A stretch of 64,000 nt of DNA from Stomoxys calcitrans (taxonomy: Eukaryota > Arthropoda > Insecta > Diptera > Muscidae): assembly GCF_963082655.1 (NCBI RefSeq), contig NC_081552.1, positions 196,559,281-196,623,280 of the forward strand. Direction: 5' to 3'. Made by a program: the position numbers and the translations under genes. Of this stretch, positions 44,336 through 54,805 are shown one piece after another. Position 1 is the stretch's first letter, and each line of letters starts with the position of its first letter. The notes below the pieces were generated by a model that was not told the DNA's origin, did no database searches, and saw only the letters and a list, made by a program, of their open reading frames with translations.

Positions 44336-46430
44336 ATTACAGTCTAATCGGATGAAAATTGAGTCTTCCAGGGGTTAAGGAAGTCGAATCTGATTCCGAT
44401 TCCGATTCGGATCGTATTTGGGATAGATGTTAAAAGTCACAACCCAAGTCTTTGTTCCCAATTTCAGTCAAATCGGATGAAAATTGAGGCTTCCAGGGGT
44501 TAAGGAAGTCAAATCCGGGGATCGGTTCAAATTGGGGCTATATCTCTTTATAGACCGATTCGGACTATACTTGACATGGACGTTGAAAGTCATAACCCAA
44601 GTCTTTGTTCCAAATTTCAGCCAAATCGGATGAAAGTTGGGGCTTCTTAGGGATCAAGAAGTCAAATCCGGGCAGGGGTTTATATGGGGGCTATATCTGT
44701 TTATAGACCGATTCGGACTATACTTGACATGGACGTTGAAAGTCATAACCCAAGTCTTTGTTCCAAATTTCAGACAAATCAGATGAAAATTGGGGGTCCT
44801 AAGGGCTCAAGAAGTCAAATCCGGGGATCGGTGTATATGGGGGCTATATCTGTTTAAAGACCGATTCGGATCATACATGGCATGGATGTTAAAAGTCATA
44901 ACCCAAGTCTTTGTTCCAAATTTCAGCCAAATCGGACGAAAATTGGGGCTTCTAAGAACTCAAGAAGTCAAATCCGGGGATCGGTGTATATGGGGGCTAT
45001 ATCTGTTTAAAGACCGATTCGGATCATACTTCGCATGGATGTTGAAAATCACAACGCAAGTCTTTGTTCCAAATTTCAGACAAATCGGATGAAAATTGGA
45101 GCTTCTAAGAGCTCAAGAACTCAAATCCGGGGATCGGTGTATATGGGGACTATATCTGTTTATAGACCGATTCGGATCATATTTTGCATGGATCTTGAAA
45201 GGCATAACAGGATTCTTTGTTACAAATTTCAGACAAAACAGATGAAAATTGGGGGTCCTAAGGGCTCAAGAAGTCAATTCCGGGAATCGGTGTATATGGG
45301 GACTATATCTCTTTATAGACCGATTCGGACTATACTTGACATGGATGTTGAAAGTTATAACACAAGTCTTTGTTCCAAATTTCAGCCAAATCGGACGAAA
45401 ATTGGGGCTTCTAAGGGCTCAAGAAGTCAAATCCGGGGATCGGTGTATATGGGGGCTATATCTGTTTATAGACCGATTCGAATCATATTTTGCATGGTTC
45501 TTGAAAGACCACATCGTATGAAAGTTGAGGCTCCTAGGGGCTCAAGAAGTCAAATCCGGGAATCGGTTTATATAGGGGCTATATTCAATCGGATAAGAAT
45601 TGCGTCATCTAGAGGCTTAAGAATTCAAGATCCCGGATCAGTTTATATGGGAGCTATACCAGGTGATGAACCGATTTGACCATACTTGGCTCAGTTTTTA
45701 GGAGTAACAACAAACCACTTAGCGCAAAATTTCAGTCAAATCGGATTATAATTGCGCCCTCTAGCGGCTGAAGAAGTCAAGATCCAAGATCGATTTATAT
45801 GGGAGCTATATCGGGTCATAAATTGATTTGAACCATATTTGGCACAGTAATTGGAAATCACAACAAAACACCTCATATACAATTTCAAACAAATCGGATC
45901 AGAATTGCTCCCTCTAGAGTCTAAAGAAGTCAAGATCCGACATTGGTTTATATGGGAGCTATATCAGGTTATGAACAGATTTGGACCATACTTGGCGCAG
46001 TAGTTAAGGGTCAAACTAAAACTTTTCATCAAAAATTTCATCCAAGTTGGATAATAATGCATGCGCCCTCTGGCGGCTCAAGAAGTCAAAATTCGAGATT
46101 GGTTTATATGAGAGCCATATTAGCTTATGAACCGATTTGGTTATTGGAAATCACAACAAAACACCTCATGCAAAATTTCAGACAAATTGAATAAGAATTG
46201 CGACCTCTAGAGGCTCAAAAAGTTTAGATTCAGGATCGGTTTATATGGCAGCTATACTAGGTTATGAACCGATTTGTACCATTTATGGCACAGTTATTGG
46301 AGTTCATAAGAAAACACATCATGCTAAATTTCAGACAAATCTGATAAGAGTTGCGCCCTCTAGAGGCTGAAGAAGTCAAGATCTGGGATCAGTTTCTATG
46401 AGAGCCATATCAAAACATGGTCCTATGTGT
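44336..46430 (+). mobile_element. MM-III to MM-I array, plus orientation
   Basis: Eight or so MM-III units (AAAATTGGGGCTTCTAAGGG, CTCAAGAAGTCAAATCCGGG and GATCGGTGTATATGGGGGCT) run from 44336 to 45580. They change at about 45585 into five or six MM-I units (TTGCGCCCTCTAGCGGCTGA). The change within one array suggests recombination between subfamilies. It ends at 46430 where LINE-A begins. Confidence 0.82.
45035..45679 (+). other. Repeat-derived open frame (214 codons)
   Basis: Four repeats of KFQTNRMKIGASKSSRTQIR, GSVYMGTISVYRPIRIIFC type. The phase matches the other MM frames. The last part crosses the MM-III to MM-I boundary and stays open. I do not consider it a gene. Confidence 0.2.
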
Positions 46431-47135
46431 TCTGCTATGATACCGAGAGCTATACTGAACTCCTTTTTACTTTCTTTCAGTAAAAGCCTCGTCTTCTCAC
46501 AATCTGGATTTCCTCCTATGATTTTCGCCGTCCTACCGACCGTTTCGCTGTTCCACAATGTTTCATACGCATTCGTCGCCCACTCCCTTAACTCGGACTG
46601 CGTCGACCCGAAAGGCTTCGGGTTAACCAAGTTTATTAACGGCAGTACTCTGATCTTCACTGACAATTTGTCTGCTTTTTCATTTCCCCTTACTCTGTTG
46701 TGGTCCGACACCCAAACGCTGCAGATCGTGCCATCCTTAGAGAAGGCGCTAATATCCTTATTTCACTCAACGATAGTTTCTGACCTTACCATCCTGGGCG
46801 GCGATAAAATGCCCCCTGTGGCGTACCTTGTGCCACTTTTTCCCTTATATTTATGTCATGGGAAACACAATTTATTCACCAGTTTCTAAGCGTATGGTTT
46901 ATCCAGTCTCTAAGGACTGGGTCCACCCGATACTGGTCTAAGGATTGGATCAGTGTCTCGGTCCGCACATTCTTAAAAGTCCACTCGATGCCAACGCATA
47001 CTGCCAGTGTGTACGTTTTAGCAGCGAAGGATTTTTCTATTTTATGCACAACCTCGTGCAGGGCAGTCTCCACCGACCTTCCCCTGCTATAGGCATGTTG
47101 TTTCTATCTGAGCATTTCGCTGGATGTCCTACGCT
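46431..47135 (-). pseudogene. LINE-A copy A3, internally deleted
   Basis: Minus strand: an RT palm piece (46876-47073: EVVHKIEKSFAAKTYTLAVC, then TETLIQSLDQYRVDPVLRDW) is joined near 46796 to the end of RNase H and the C-terminal linker (46376-46711: SDHNRVRGNEKADKL, then VNPKPFGSTQSELREWATNA and LWNSETVGRTAKIIGG). Compared with copy A1 about 1.1 kb (FADD box, thumb and most of RNase H) is missing. The 3' UTR is also lost; it ends in MM sequence at 46430. Confidence 0.82.
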
Positions 47136-47149
47136 ATTTTAGTTATGAT

Positions 47150-47222
47150 GTTCAGGCCGGTATTTGAAACCTAGCCGTCCGGAGTCACAGGCGGACATGC
47201 TTACCTCAGCGCCACGTTGGCC
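47150..47222 (-). mobile_element. tRNA-derived SINE head, minus strand
   Basis: On the minus strand it reads GGAGGCCAACGTGGCGCTGA, GGTAAGCATGTCCGCCTGTG and GGTTTCAAATACC. These are A- and B-box-like motifs in the spacing seen in the SINE at 19130. No body follows. It sits at the junction between LINE-A A3 and the LINE endonuclease fragment. Confidence 0.65.
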
Positions 47223-47705
47223 TCCGCTGTGTGTAATACACATCCCTATGAACTTTCTTCGAAAGACCCCACTATTGCAGTCGTAATCTTCTTGACATTG
47301 TCCCCAATGTCTTCTATGCTTGGACAATCTAAATTAACTTGCCCAAATCTTCTGCTGAGTAGGCTTCCGAATTTGGACTCGTCAACTTTTCAACTTATTG
47401 CGGAAGCTTGTTGGATTTGGCGCTGGAGTTGCTATTCTAAACCTAATGTAACGATGCTCAGAGAAGTAGTGCTCCATTGATACTCTCCAATACTGAACCT
47501 CATCCAAACGGTAGCGGTAATTCTAATATTTAGTGTTATTAATATTAGTAACACCGTATTCAAGAATTCTGCCCGCTTATTAATGTTGGCACTACCCCAC
47601 GAAATGTGGTGAGAGTTCGCATCGCACCCTTTCATAACCTGATTTTCTGTCGGTTTTGCCTTCCTCACCAGTTGTTGCAGCTCCGACGTGGGTAGCTTTA
47701 AAAAG
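47223..47705 (-). pseudogene. LINE endonuclease C-terminal fragment fused to LINE-B
   Basis: On the minus strand LPTSELQQLVRKAKPTENQV is followed by MKGCDANSHHISWGSANINK (the GCDANxHH box with catalytic D and N), then, after decayed sequence, EHYFSEHRYIRFRIATPAP. That last stretch corresponds to the SDH box with D replaced by E. A linker follows with stops (to 47230). These are the C-terminal catalytic motifs of apurinic-type LINE endonucleases. It lies downstream of the LINE-B C-terminus in the same strand and frame, so it cannot be part of that copy in normal order. Confidence 0.75.
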
Positions 47706-48109
47706 CCCAAAAATTTGCGTATGTTCACATCCGCTAAATCAAACAGGTTCTCAAAGAAATGAGAACTTGAAGTGGAACTCCTTCTAACTACCAGAGCGGG
47801 ACACACATTCAGAAAGAGTTCTATAGCCTCTTCTTCCTCGATGTCCTCACAGCTTCTGAAAAAGTCGTTGCTACCAACTTTCAGTCTGTCAGCATGTTTT
47901 CCGATTAGACAGTGACCTGGCATGACAGACACAATGGCTGAGACGTCTGTTCGAGTCAGTGACAGCAAAGCAGTAGACCACTTCAAGTTTAGATTAGGCC
48001 ACATAGTTGTGGAATACTCACAGCCCCCTTTTTGTGACCATCTGTCATTTGTTGTCCCTCGGGCCTGGTCCTGAAAACTTTGCTTACATGTCGTTAGAGG
48101 CATACCCAC
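47432..48109 (-). pseudogene. Chimeric frame: LINE-B C-terminus joined to LINE endonuclease
   Basis: One 225-codon frame runs from LINE-B sequence into the endonuclease segment at about 47700. The LINE-B part has STALLSLTRTDVSAIVSVMP, GHCLIGKHADRLKVGSNDFF, RSCEDIEEEEAIELFLNVCP and VNIRKFLGFLK. The endonuclease part has LPTSELQQLV and GCDANSHH. In copy B1 the same LINE-B part ends LLGFLKRSGWFNGRN and stops. The fusion could come from deletion between head-to-tail copies or from template switching during reverse transcription. Confidence 0.7.
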
Positions 48110-48192
48110 AGATTCCAGTTTCCCTGGAATGTGTCAGGTAGCTCCTAGTCTCGAAAGCTCACCCGCTTTACAATTCCCTGGGATATCTATGT

Positions 48193-48480
48193 GACCCAAC
48201 ACCCAGAACAGGTTAATTTTGAACTGTTCGGCCATCTCGTTGAGAGATCTGCGACAGTCGAAGTTGGTTTTTGTGTTCAGAAATACATGCTCCAGGGATT
48301 TAATGGCTGCCTGGCTGTCTGAAAAGATATTCCCTGGTTTGTCTCTGTGTCCCAGCACCCAGAACATAGGAGTTTTCAACTGTTCAGCCATCTCGTTGAG
48401 TGATATGCGACAGTCGAGGGAGGTTTTTGTGTTCAGATATAAGTTCTCCAGGGATGTGGCTATCTGAGAAGATATTTATG
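48193..48480. repeat. ~156-bp tandem duplication inside the LINE-B RNase H domain
   Basis: GCCATCTCGTTGAGAGATCT at 48231 and GCCATCTCGTTGAGTGATAT at 48387 are 156 bp apart, with matching flanks CACCCAGAACA and GTGTTCAGA. On the minus strand SDSQAAIKSLE ... WVLGH ... DIPGN is encoded about 1.7 times. It duplicates the third acidic motif and the following His loop. Confidence 0.8.
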
Positions 48481-48896
48481 CCAATCGTCGTAATGACATT
48501 ATATCTAAGCCTTGCCATCTTAACTGCAAAGATCTCCGATTGATACACACTGCAGCGGTCTGGTAACCTTTTCGATATGACCAGTTCTAGATCATTAGAG
48601 TACACCCCAAAGCCCACCAGGTCGTCTAGTTTGGAACCATCCGTATAGAAATCTATGTATCTATCGGTTTTCCAATCGGTTCCATCAGGAATCCTGGTAC
48701 AGTACTTTTTGTCAGAAACGGCTCAGGTAGGGTGTAATCCACACTGCCTGGAACATCGGATATTGTATCAAGGATAACACAGTGTCCGTAGCCGCCACAC
48801 GACCAAAGAGAAAGCTCCCTTAGCCTCACGGCAATAGTGGTAGAAAATTGTCTGGCCACAATGTCCAGAGGTATTGGATGTAGCATTAAATGCAGT

Positions 48897-49352
48897 GCAT
48901 CAGATGGTGTCCTCCTCAGTGCGGCTGTGATGCACAAACAAGCCATCCTTGGGATGCGTTTGACTTTTGAACAGTAGGTGAACTTTTGAAGCGCCGTCCA
49001 CCAGATCACAACACCATATAGCATTATAGGTCTGATAACTGCAGTGCATGACGCGCGGTGTCGTCCTCAGTGTGATGTACAAACAAGCCATCCTTTGGAT
49101 TCGTTTGACTATTGAACAGCAGGTGGACTTTTGAAGCGCCGTCCACCAGACCACAGCACCATATAGCATTATAGTTCTGATAACTACAGTGCATGACGCG
49201 CGGCGTCGTCCTCAGTTCGGCTGTGATGCACAAACAAGTCATCCTTTGGATGCGGTTGACTATTGAACAGTAAGTGGACTTTTGAAAAGCCGTCCACCAG
49301 ACCACAACACCATAAAGCATAATATGTCTGACAACTGCAGTATATACCCAAT
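48897..49352. repeat. ~145-162-bp tandem triplication inside the LINE-B RT thumb region
   Basis: Units begin at 48897, 49046 and 49191, with a fourth boundary at 49353, each at a GCAT. Each holds CTCAGT...GTGATG, ACAAACAAGCCATCC, AACAGTAGGTGGACTTTTGA and GCGCCGTCCACCAGACCACA. Unit 2 lacks about 10 bp. The junction GCAT occurs at both ends of the presumed original segment, which suits microhomology-mediated duplication. Confidence 0.85.
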
Positions 49353-49640
49353 GCATGACGCGCGATCTGAACCCCCAAATTTTGCCAATGGCTCTCTTGC
49401 AGGTGTATGGGGCACGGGTTGCCTTCCTTGCCCTTTCCAAAATGTTGGATTTGAAGTTCAATTCCTGTCCAGCAAAACACCCAGGTATTTTTTAAATTGA
49501 GCATTCTCCTCTTCCAAGGATACAGGTGCCACTGTAAGCAACTTGTATCTCCTGCTGAAAAGAATTACTTTTGTCTTGCACGGATTTAGACCACTTTCGG
49601 TAGCCACTTCTTCGTAACTTCGATAGAAATGTCAGTTGGA

Positions 49641-51060
49641 GGAGACATAATTTGTTAGAAAAATTGGAGAAGAGCCCCACAAGATCTGAAAATCTAGGCA
49701 AAATTTACTTCGTTTGAACATGAAATCATTTTGTCTTAGACCCAAATTGGTAAGCACAAATACTTACGAACATATTTCTTTCAGTGTACGGATATACTAA
49801 AATGTCAATAGAAAACTACGAGGATCTTTTTACAGCTATATTGCTTTGAACAAATTGCTTTATTCATCTGCTCATCTGCGGAGCCAGAGATTGCCATTCC
49901 ATATAATGATAATAATTGCCATTATTACTTACAGGTGCCTATTGGCCAAACATATTCCTTCATACCTTTCAACACCATTTCCTATGGCATTTGATACAAA
50001 TTGTATTTATATGGGAAATTCCCTATTTTGTTTTGTGGAAATTCCTTCAAAAATCAAGATATTCTTAAATTGCAATTAATGTTATCAAATAAACAGATGT
50101 GTATTAGATGCTGTTGTGGTGGTGATGATGATACCACCACCGTTCATTCCCTCACACTTCTAACGCAGAACACAAAGTGAACAAAATAATGGACAACCAT
50201 GGCAACGAGTCGGTACATAAGTAAGTCAGTCAGTCATCATGACACCCTGGTGTCTTATCTTGCTAATGGGAATTATGCAGGCACGTGTCGATTTCCACTT
50301 CTATTCTTCCCTCACACAACTGCCCCCACCAAAAACAGGAATTAAGTATCGCATGAAATAAAAAACATTTATAAAAAATTGGATTTCCTACTGCTATAAG
50401 GAAATCCCATCAATCTCCCAGCACACGCCCACAACAAAATCTAATTTTATGTTATGGCAACCCTAACCCTGGATGGCATCCTAACATTTTTGGGAGATTT
50501 TTCGTTTTGTTTTATTTACTGTGAAGCGAAAACAATGTGACTGCGAATTCATTTTTTTTTTTAAATGAAGGCACGGCAACGCACAATTGAATGAAATGTG
50601 TGATTTCGATTTGACAAAAGAATGAACCAAAACAGCCAACAACAATAAAAAGAAAGAAAGCACCCAACATTTTTTGTCGATTTGTTTTTTTTGTTTCAAA
50701 ATGGCCTTAAAACTTTAGAGCAATTTTTCATCGAGCCCGTGTTGGCTGCTGCTGTTGGTGTCAGAGAAAATCATCAATGCTGGGAGTTTTGGCTATGACA
50801 AATACATTTGTCCCAAATTCAACCTCATCACCTACTAGAACACCATCATCAGCCCTATCAACCAGTGTCAGAGATGGAAATTTAAAATCTTTTAATTTCA
50901 ATACTATGGCACTTTTTATCAACACGAATGTCGTGTTAAACGCAGCTGCCTGCCATTATGGCCCAAACCTGCGAGGCTTAAGGGAGAATACAATGCGTCT
51001 ATCAACGCAATGTAGTAACAGTGCATCTATCATGTAGTAACCTACACATGAGTACCAATC
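49641..51060. other. No gene recognised
   Basis: AT-rich single-copy-looking sequence. The open frames at 49846-50079 and 50777-51037 have no recognised motif. Confidence 0.4.
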
Positions 51061-51930
51061 CCACGGACTTGGACGTGTTTATCTCCTTGGTCAGCAGCGG
51101 AGCACTACCTAAAACTCTATGGGTCCCGGCACCCGGTTGAAAACGCAACTCCACGCCGAGCTTTTGCTCTAACCGCGATTTGGGTCCAAACCACTGCCGC
51201 CACGTTACTCTCCACTGGGGCCTCATCATTGTCAGGCTGAAATCTAAGTTCCAGGGGCTCCTGACATCCGACCGGACTATGTAGTCCTAAAAGACTACTG
51301 CCAATTAAACCTCTAACCGCGATTTGGGTCAAAACCACAGCCACCACGTTACTCCCCACTAGGGCCTCACCATTGTCAGGCTGGAACCGAAGTTCTAGAG
51401 GCTCTTGACATCCGTGGTACCAGATTAAAGTCTCCGGTCGGACTGAAAAGCCTTAAAAGAGTCCTACCAAATAAACCTCAAACAGTTCCGGACTCAGTAC
51501 CTTAAACCTCTTACGATCTATGGGTCCCGGCACCCGGTTAAAAACGCAATGCCGCGCCGAGATTATGCTCTACCAGCGATTTGGGTCTAAACCACAGCCA
51601 CCACGTTACTCCCCACTGGGGCCTTACCATTATCTGGTTGGAACCGAAGTTCCAGGGGCTCCCGACACCCGTGGTACCAGATTTAAGTCTCCAATCGGAC
51701 TTCGTAGCCTTAAATGACTGCTACCAATTAAACCTCGAACAATTCCGGACTGGTCACCTTAAACCTCTTACAACCTATGGGTCCCGGCACCCGGTTGAAA
51801 ACGCAACCCCACGCCGAGTTTTTGCTCTAACCGCAATTTCAGTCCAAACCACAGCCGCCACGTTACTCTCCACTGGGCCTCAGTTCCGGACTGGTCACCC
51901 AGAACTTTACGATCTATAGGTCCAGGCACC
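51061..51930 (+). repeat. GC-rich tandem repeat, ~257-bp unit with a 144-bp internal duplication
   Basis: GGGTCCCGGCACCCGGTT starts units at 51121, 51522 and 51779, with a partial fourth at about 51918. Intervals are about 401, 257 and 139 bp. The first unit is longer because CTCTAACCGCGATTTGGGT is repeated 144 bp apart (about 51168 and 51312). Other shared blocks are CCACGTTACTCCCCACTGGG and CAATTCCGGACTGGTCACCT. It abuts a LINE-A fragment on the same strand. It could be LINE 5' UTR repeats, but that is inference. Confidence 0.8.
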
Positions 51931-51934
51931 CAAC

Positions 51935-52520
51935 AATGTGCGGACCGACACACTGATCCAATCCTTAGGCCAGTACCAGGTGGACCAGGTCCATGCAAAT
52001 GCAGATGTGCCCATGAACATTCCATTAAGGAACTGGGGCAAACTTCTCACAAATCACTGAGTGCAGTCCGATTCAATTTTAGGCTCAATGATAAGGGACC
52101 GGGTCCTTGGAGACTGGATAAACCATATGCTATGGAATAGGTGGATAAATTGCGAATCCCATGACGACATAAATATAAGGGAGAAAGTGGTTCAGTGCAC
52201 GCCACAGGCGGTAATTTTATCACAATTCCTTTGGGTGACCACCATTGATAACCTTTTACGGATGCTGACTAAGGAGGGACTTGAACCAGTCTGCTACGCA
52301 GACGATGTTGTAATACTACTTAGAGGTAAGGCTCCGAACCAGCTATGCAGAAGGCCCGAAAGGGTCTTGCATATGGCATATGCCTGGGCAAGACCTAGGG
52401 GTCTCAATGTAAACCCAGAAAAGACCTAAATCCGCTTATTCACGAGGAAGACAAAGGTGGGCCAATTAAACGCACCACGTTTCCTTAATAGACCGATTTC
52501 GATATCTGCCAAGGTCGAAA
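51935..52520 (+). pseudogene. LINE-A copy A4: RT palm fragment with intact YADD box
   Basis: NNVRTDTLIQSLGQYQVDQ is interrupted by a truncated SINE (51993-52095). It resumes RDRVLGDWINHMLWNRWINC, EKVVQCTPQAVILSQFLW and EPVCYADDVVILLRGKAPNQ, with YADD at about 52288-52299, then AYAWARPRGLNVNPEKT and a stop, then FTRKTKVGQLNAPRF. The QGTPQGG motif is altered to QCTPQAV. It ends near 52520. It has the least damaged catalytic box of the LINE-A copies here. Confidence 0.85.
51993..52095 (-). mobile_element. 5'-truncated SINE, minus strand, with target duplication
   Basis: The sequence is the reverse complement of the last ~100 bp of the SINE at 19345-19447 (CCCATGAACATTCCATTAAG, TGAGTGCAGTCCGATTCAA). 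It is flanked by GGACCAGGTCC (51982-51992) and GGACCGGGTCC (52096-52106), an 11-bp duplication with one change. Removing it restores the LINE-A order seen at 4440-4470 (minus). Confidence 0.85.
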
Positions 52521-52650
52521 ACTTGGAAGCTGAATTAAAAGTGGCACAAAATTTGAGTGTAAGTGCAAAGAGAGCAGATAAAATGTCACCCCAAAAAAAC
52601 ACCATCCAAGCTGACACATCGAAATAATTAGGACTAACAATTAAAAAAAA

Positions 52651-52920
52651 AATTATTGAAAATACCAAACTTCTGTCAAACCAGCAAAAATTAAAGCTTC
52701 TAGGAACCGAACAAGGATGATCGAGAGACCGGTTTACATCGGAACAATATCAGGTTATAGAACTAACGAACTGTTAGGGACGTATCTGGCACAGTTGTTG
52801 GAAATCATAACGGAACGGAACACGCAAAATTTCAGCCAAATCCGACAAAAATTGCGACTTGTAAGGGCTCTATAGGAGCTATATCTAAATCTGAACCGAC
52901 AGTCTTCGTTGTCTTCTCCA
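52651..52920 (+). mobile_element. MM fragment, plus orientation
   Basis: CAAACTTCTGTCAAACCAGC, AACAAGGATGATCGAGAGAC and CGGTTTACAT match the start of the MM copy at 20725-20800. About one unit follows, ending with CTATATCTAAATCTGAACCG at 52895. Confidence 0.7.
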
Positions 52921-52980
52921 AATACCTTTCAAATTTGGATTTAAGATTTGTACTGTACTCCCAATTTTGATACACTACAC

Positions 52981-54063
52981 TAATCTAATCATTCCGTTTG
53001 TAACACCTCGAAATATTGGTCTAAAGCCCCATAGAGTATATATACTCTTGGTCGTCTCGATGTACCCATGTCCGTCCGTCTGTCGAAGTCCCGATAGCGG
53101 TCGTACGCTTGAAATTTTGCACAGATACTAAATATTGATGTAGATCTGTTGGGATTGTACATGGGCCATATGGGTCCATGTTTTGATATAGCTGTCATAT
53201 AAACCGATCTTTGGTCTTGACTTCTTGAGCCACTAGAGGGCGCAATTCTTATCCGACTTGGTTGAAATTTTGCACCAGGCATTTTTATGACTTGCAGCAA
53301 CTGTGCCAAGTATAGTTTAAATCGATTCATAACCTGATATAGATGCCATAAACGATCTTGGATCGAGACATCTTGAGCCGCTAGAGGGCGCATTTATTAT
53401 ACGATTTGGCTGAAATTTTGCATGAGGAGTTTTGCGATGACTTTCAACAACTTTGCCTAGCATGGATTAAATCGATGCATAACCTGATATAGCTGCCATA
53501 TATCAAGATCTTGGATCAAGACATCTTGAGCCGCTAGAGGGCGCATTTATTTTCCGATTTGGATGAAATTATGTATACGGCGTTTTGTTTTAATTTCCAA
53601 AATGCGTGCCAAGTATGGTCTGAATCGGTTGATTACCTGATATAGCTGCTATATATACCGATCTGGGATCTTGATTTCTTGAGCCACTAGAGGGCGCAAT
53701 TATTACACGATTTGGCTGGAAGTTAGCATGAGGTATTTTGGTATGCCTTCCAACGACTTTGCCAAGTATGGTCTAAATCGGTTCGTAACCTGACATAGCT
53801 CCCATATAAAACGATCTCTCGAGTATACTTCTTGAGCCTATAGAGGGCACAGTTCTTACCCGATTTTGTTGAAATTTTGCACAATGACTTCTACTTCGGT
53901 ATCCAATCCATCCATTTGCATATCTCCAAAAGCATAGAATTTCTTATCCATCATCCTTTGTTTGCCTATGAAGGGATATCGGGCAAAGAACTTGATAAAT
54001 GCGATCCATGGTGAAGGTTATATAAGATTCGGCCCGGCCAAACTTAGCATGGTTTTACTTGTA
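52981..54063 (-). mobile_element. MM-I element, minus orientation, near complete
   Basis: The terminus is decayed (CACTAATCTAATCATTCCGT and TTGTAACACCTCGAAATATT), followed by TATATATAC, a core with CTCGATGTACCCATGTCC and GTCCGTCTGTCGA. Five to six units follow, ending ATCCATGGTGAAGGTTATAT, CGGCCCGGCCAAACTTAGCA and TTTTACTTGT. CCACTAGAGGGC occurs at 53230 and 53684. Confidence 0.88.
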
Positions 54064-54177
54064 TTTTATTTAGGGACCAAAAATTAAATAAGTCCCCGAA
54101 ATTTTAAAACAATTTCAAAAAATGTTGAGTTTACTTCACTGCGCGATAAATCCCAAAATGTTTGGACTCATTTCACC

Positions 54178-54805
54178 TTGGGGCTATTTCTTTGGGGTTT
54201 ATTCGTATACCCTCTGTTTGGTAGAAAACTTCTTAGCCGCGAACATGTAGACCGATCAAAGGGTAGGAACGTTCGTACTACATCAGAGATCCCTAGAAGG
54301 CCCAAAGACGGTCCTATGTCGAAATTTCACGATTGTAAGTTGGAGGTCTGCATTCGAACCTTTATCGCCAAGGTTGCGCTTAGGGTAAGGGAACTTAGCA
54401 TGATACGGGAGTATGGGTATGACAACAGTTCCTTTCAGGGTATCATGGGGCCTGTAAAGGGAAAGCTAAAATGTATGGAAAATTTTTTTTTTGCTTATTT
54501 CACTTTTTCTTTGGGATTTATTTCGTGAAAAAAATTCTTAGCCCTGAACATGTAGATCGATCACCGACATATAGGGCAATGGTATGGTTTTAGGCTAGAA
54601 GGGTAAGAGAGAGTCCTAGAAGGCCCAAAGACGGTCCTATATCGGAATTCACGATCGTAAGATGGAGGTCTGCATTCGATCCTGTGTCACCAAGGTTGAG
54701 CTTAAGGTAAGGGAAGAACTGGGCATGATGAAGGAGTTTGGGTATGACCACAGTTCCATTCAAAGTACCATGGGGCCTGTGGAGGGAAAGCTGCGAAATC
54801 CTCAG
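54178..54805 (+). repeat. Two-copy direct repeat (~300 bp each), possible decayed coding repeat
   Basis: Copies at about 54190-54480 and 54511-54805 share GAACATGTAGA(C/T)CGATC, AGAAGGCCCAAAGACGGTCC, TGGAGGTCTGCATTCGA and CATGGGGCCTGT(A/G)(A/G)AGGGAAAGCT. The offset grows from 305 to 325 bp through indels. In copy 1 a frame of 116 codons spans the block (RRPKDGPMSKFHDCKLEVCI); in copy 2 the same phrase is readable after a one-base shift. The peptide is not one I recognise. Differences fall in all codon positions, so constraint is not obvious. Confidence 0.7.

Larger units (their letters stand above)
47700..49640 (-). pseudogene. LINE-B copy B2: RT thumb, RNase H, C-terminus, with internal duplications
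   Basis: It starts near 49640 with KSVQDKSNSFQQE (a frameshifted PCKTKVILFSR-like motif), LNFKSNILERARKATRAPYT and RVMHWVYTAVVRHIMLYGVV. The connection region (49024-48653) has LSLWSCGGYGHCVILDTISD and VDYTLPEPF. RNase H begins DFYTDGSKLDDLVGFGVYSN (about 48650), with YQSEIFAV and INIFSDS; all three acidic positions are present. Two tandem duplications break it (48193-48480 and 48897-49352). The RT palm is absent. Confidence 0.82.
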
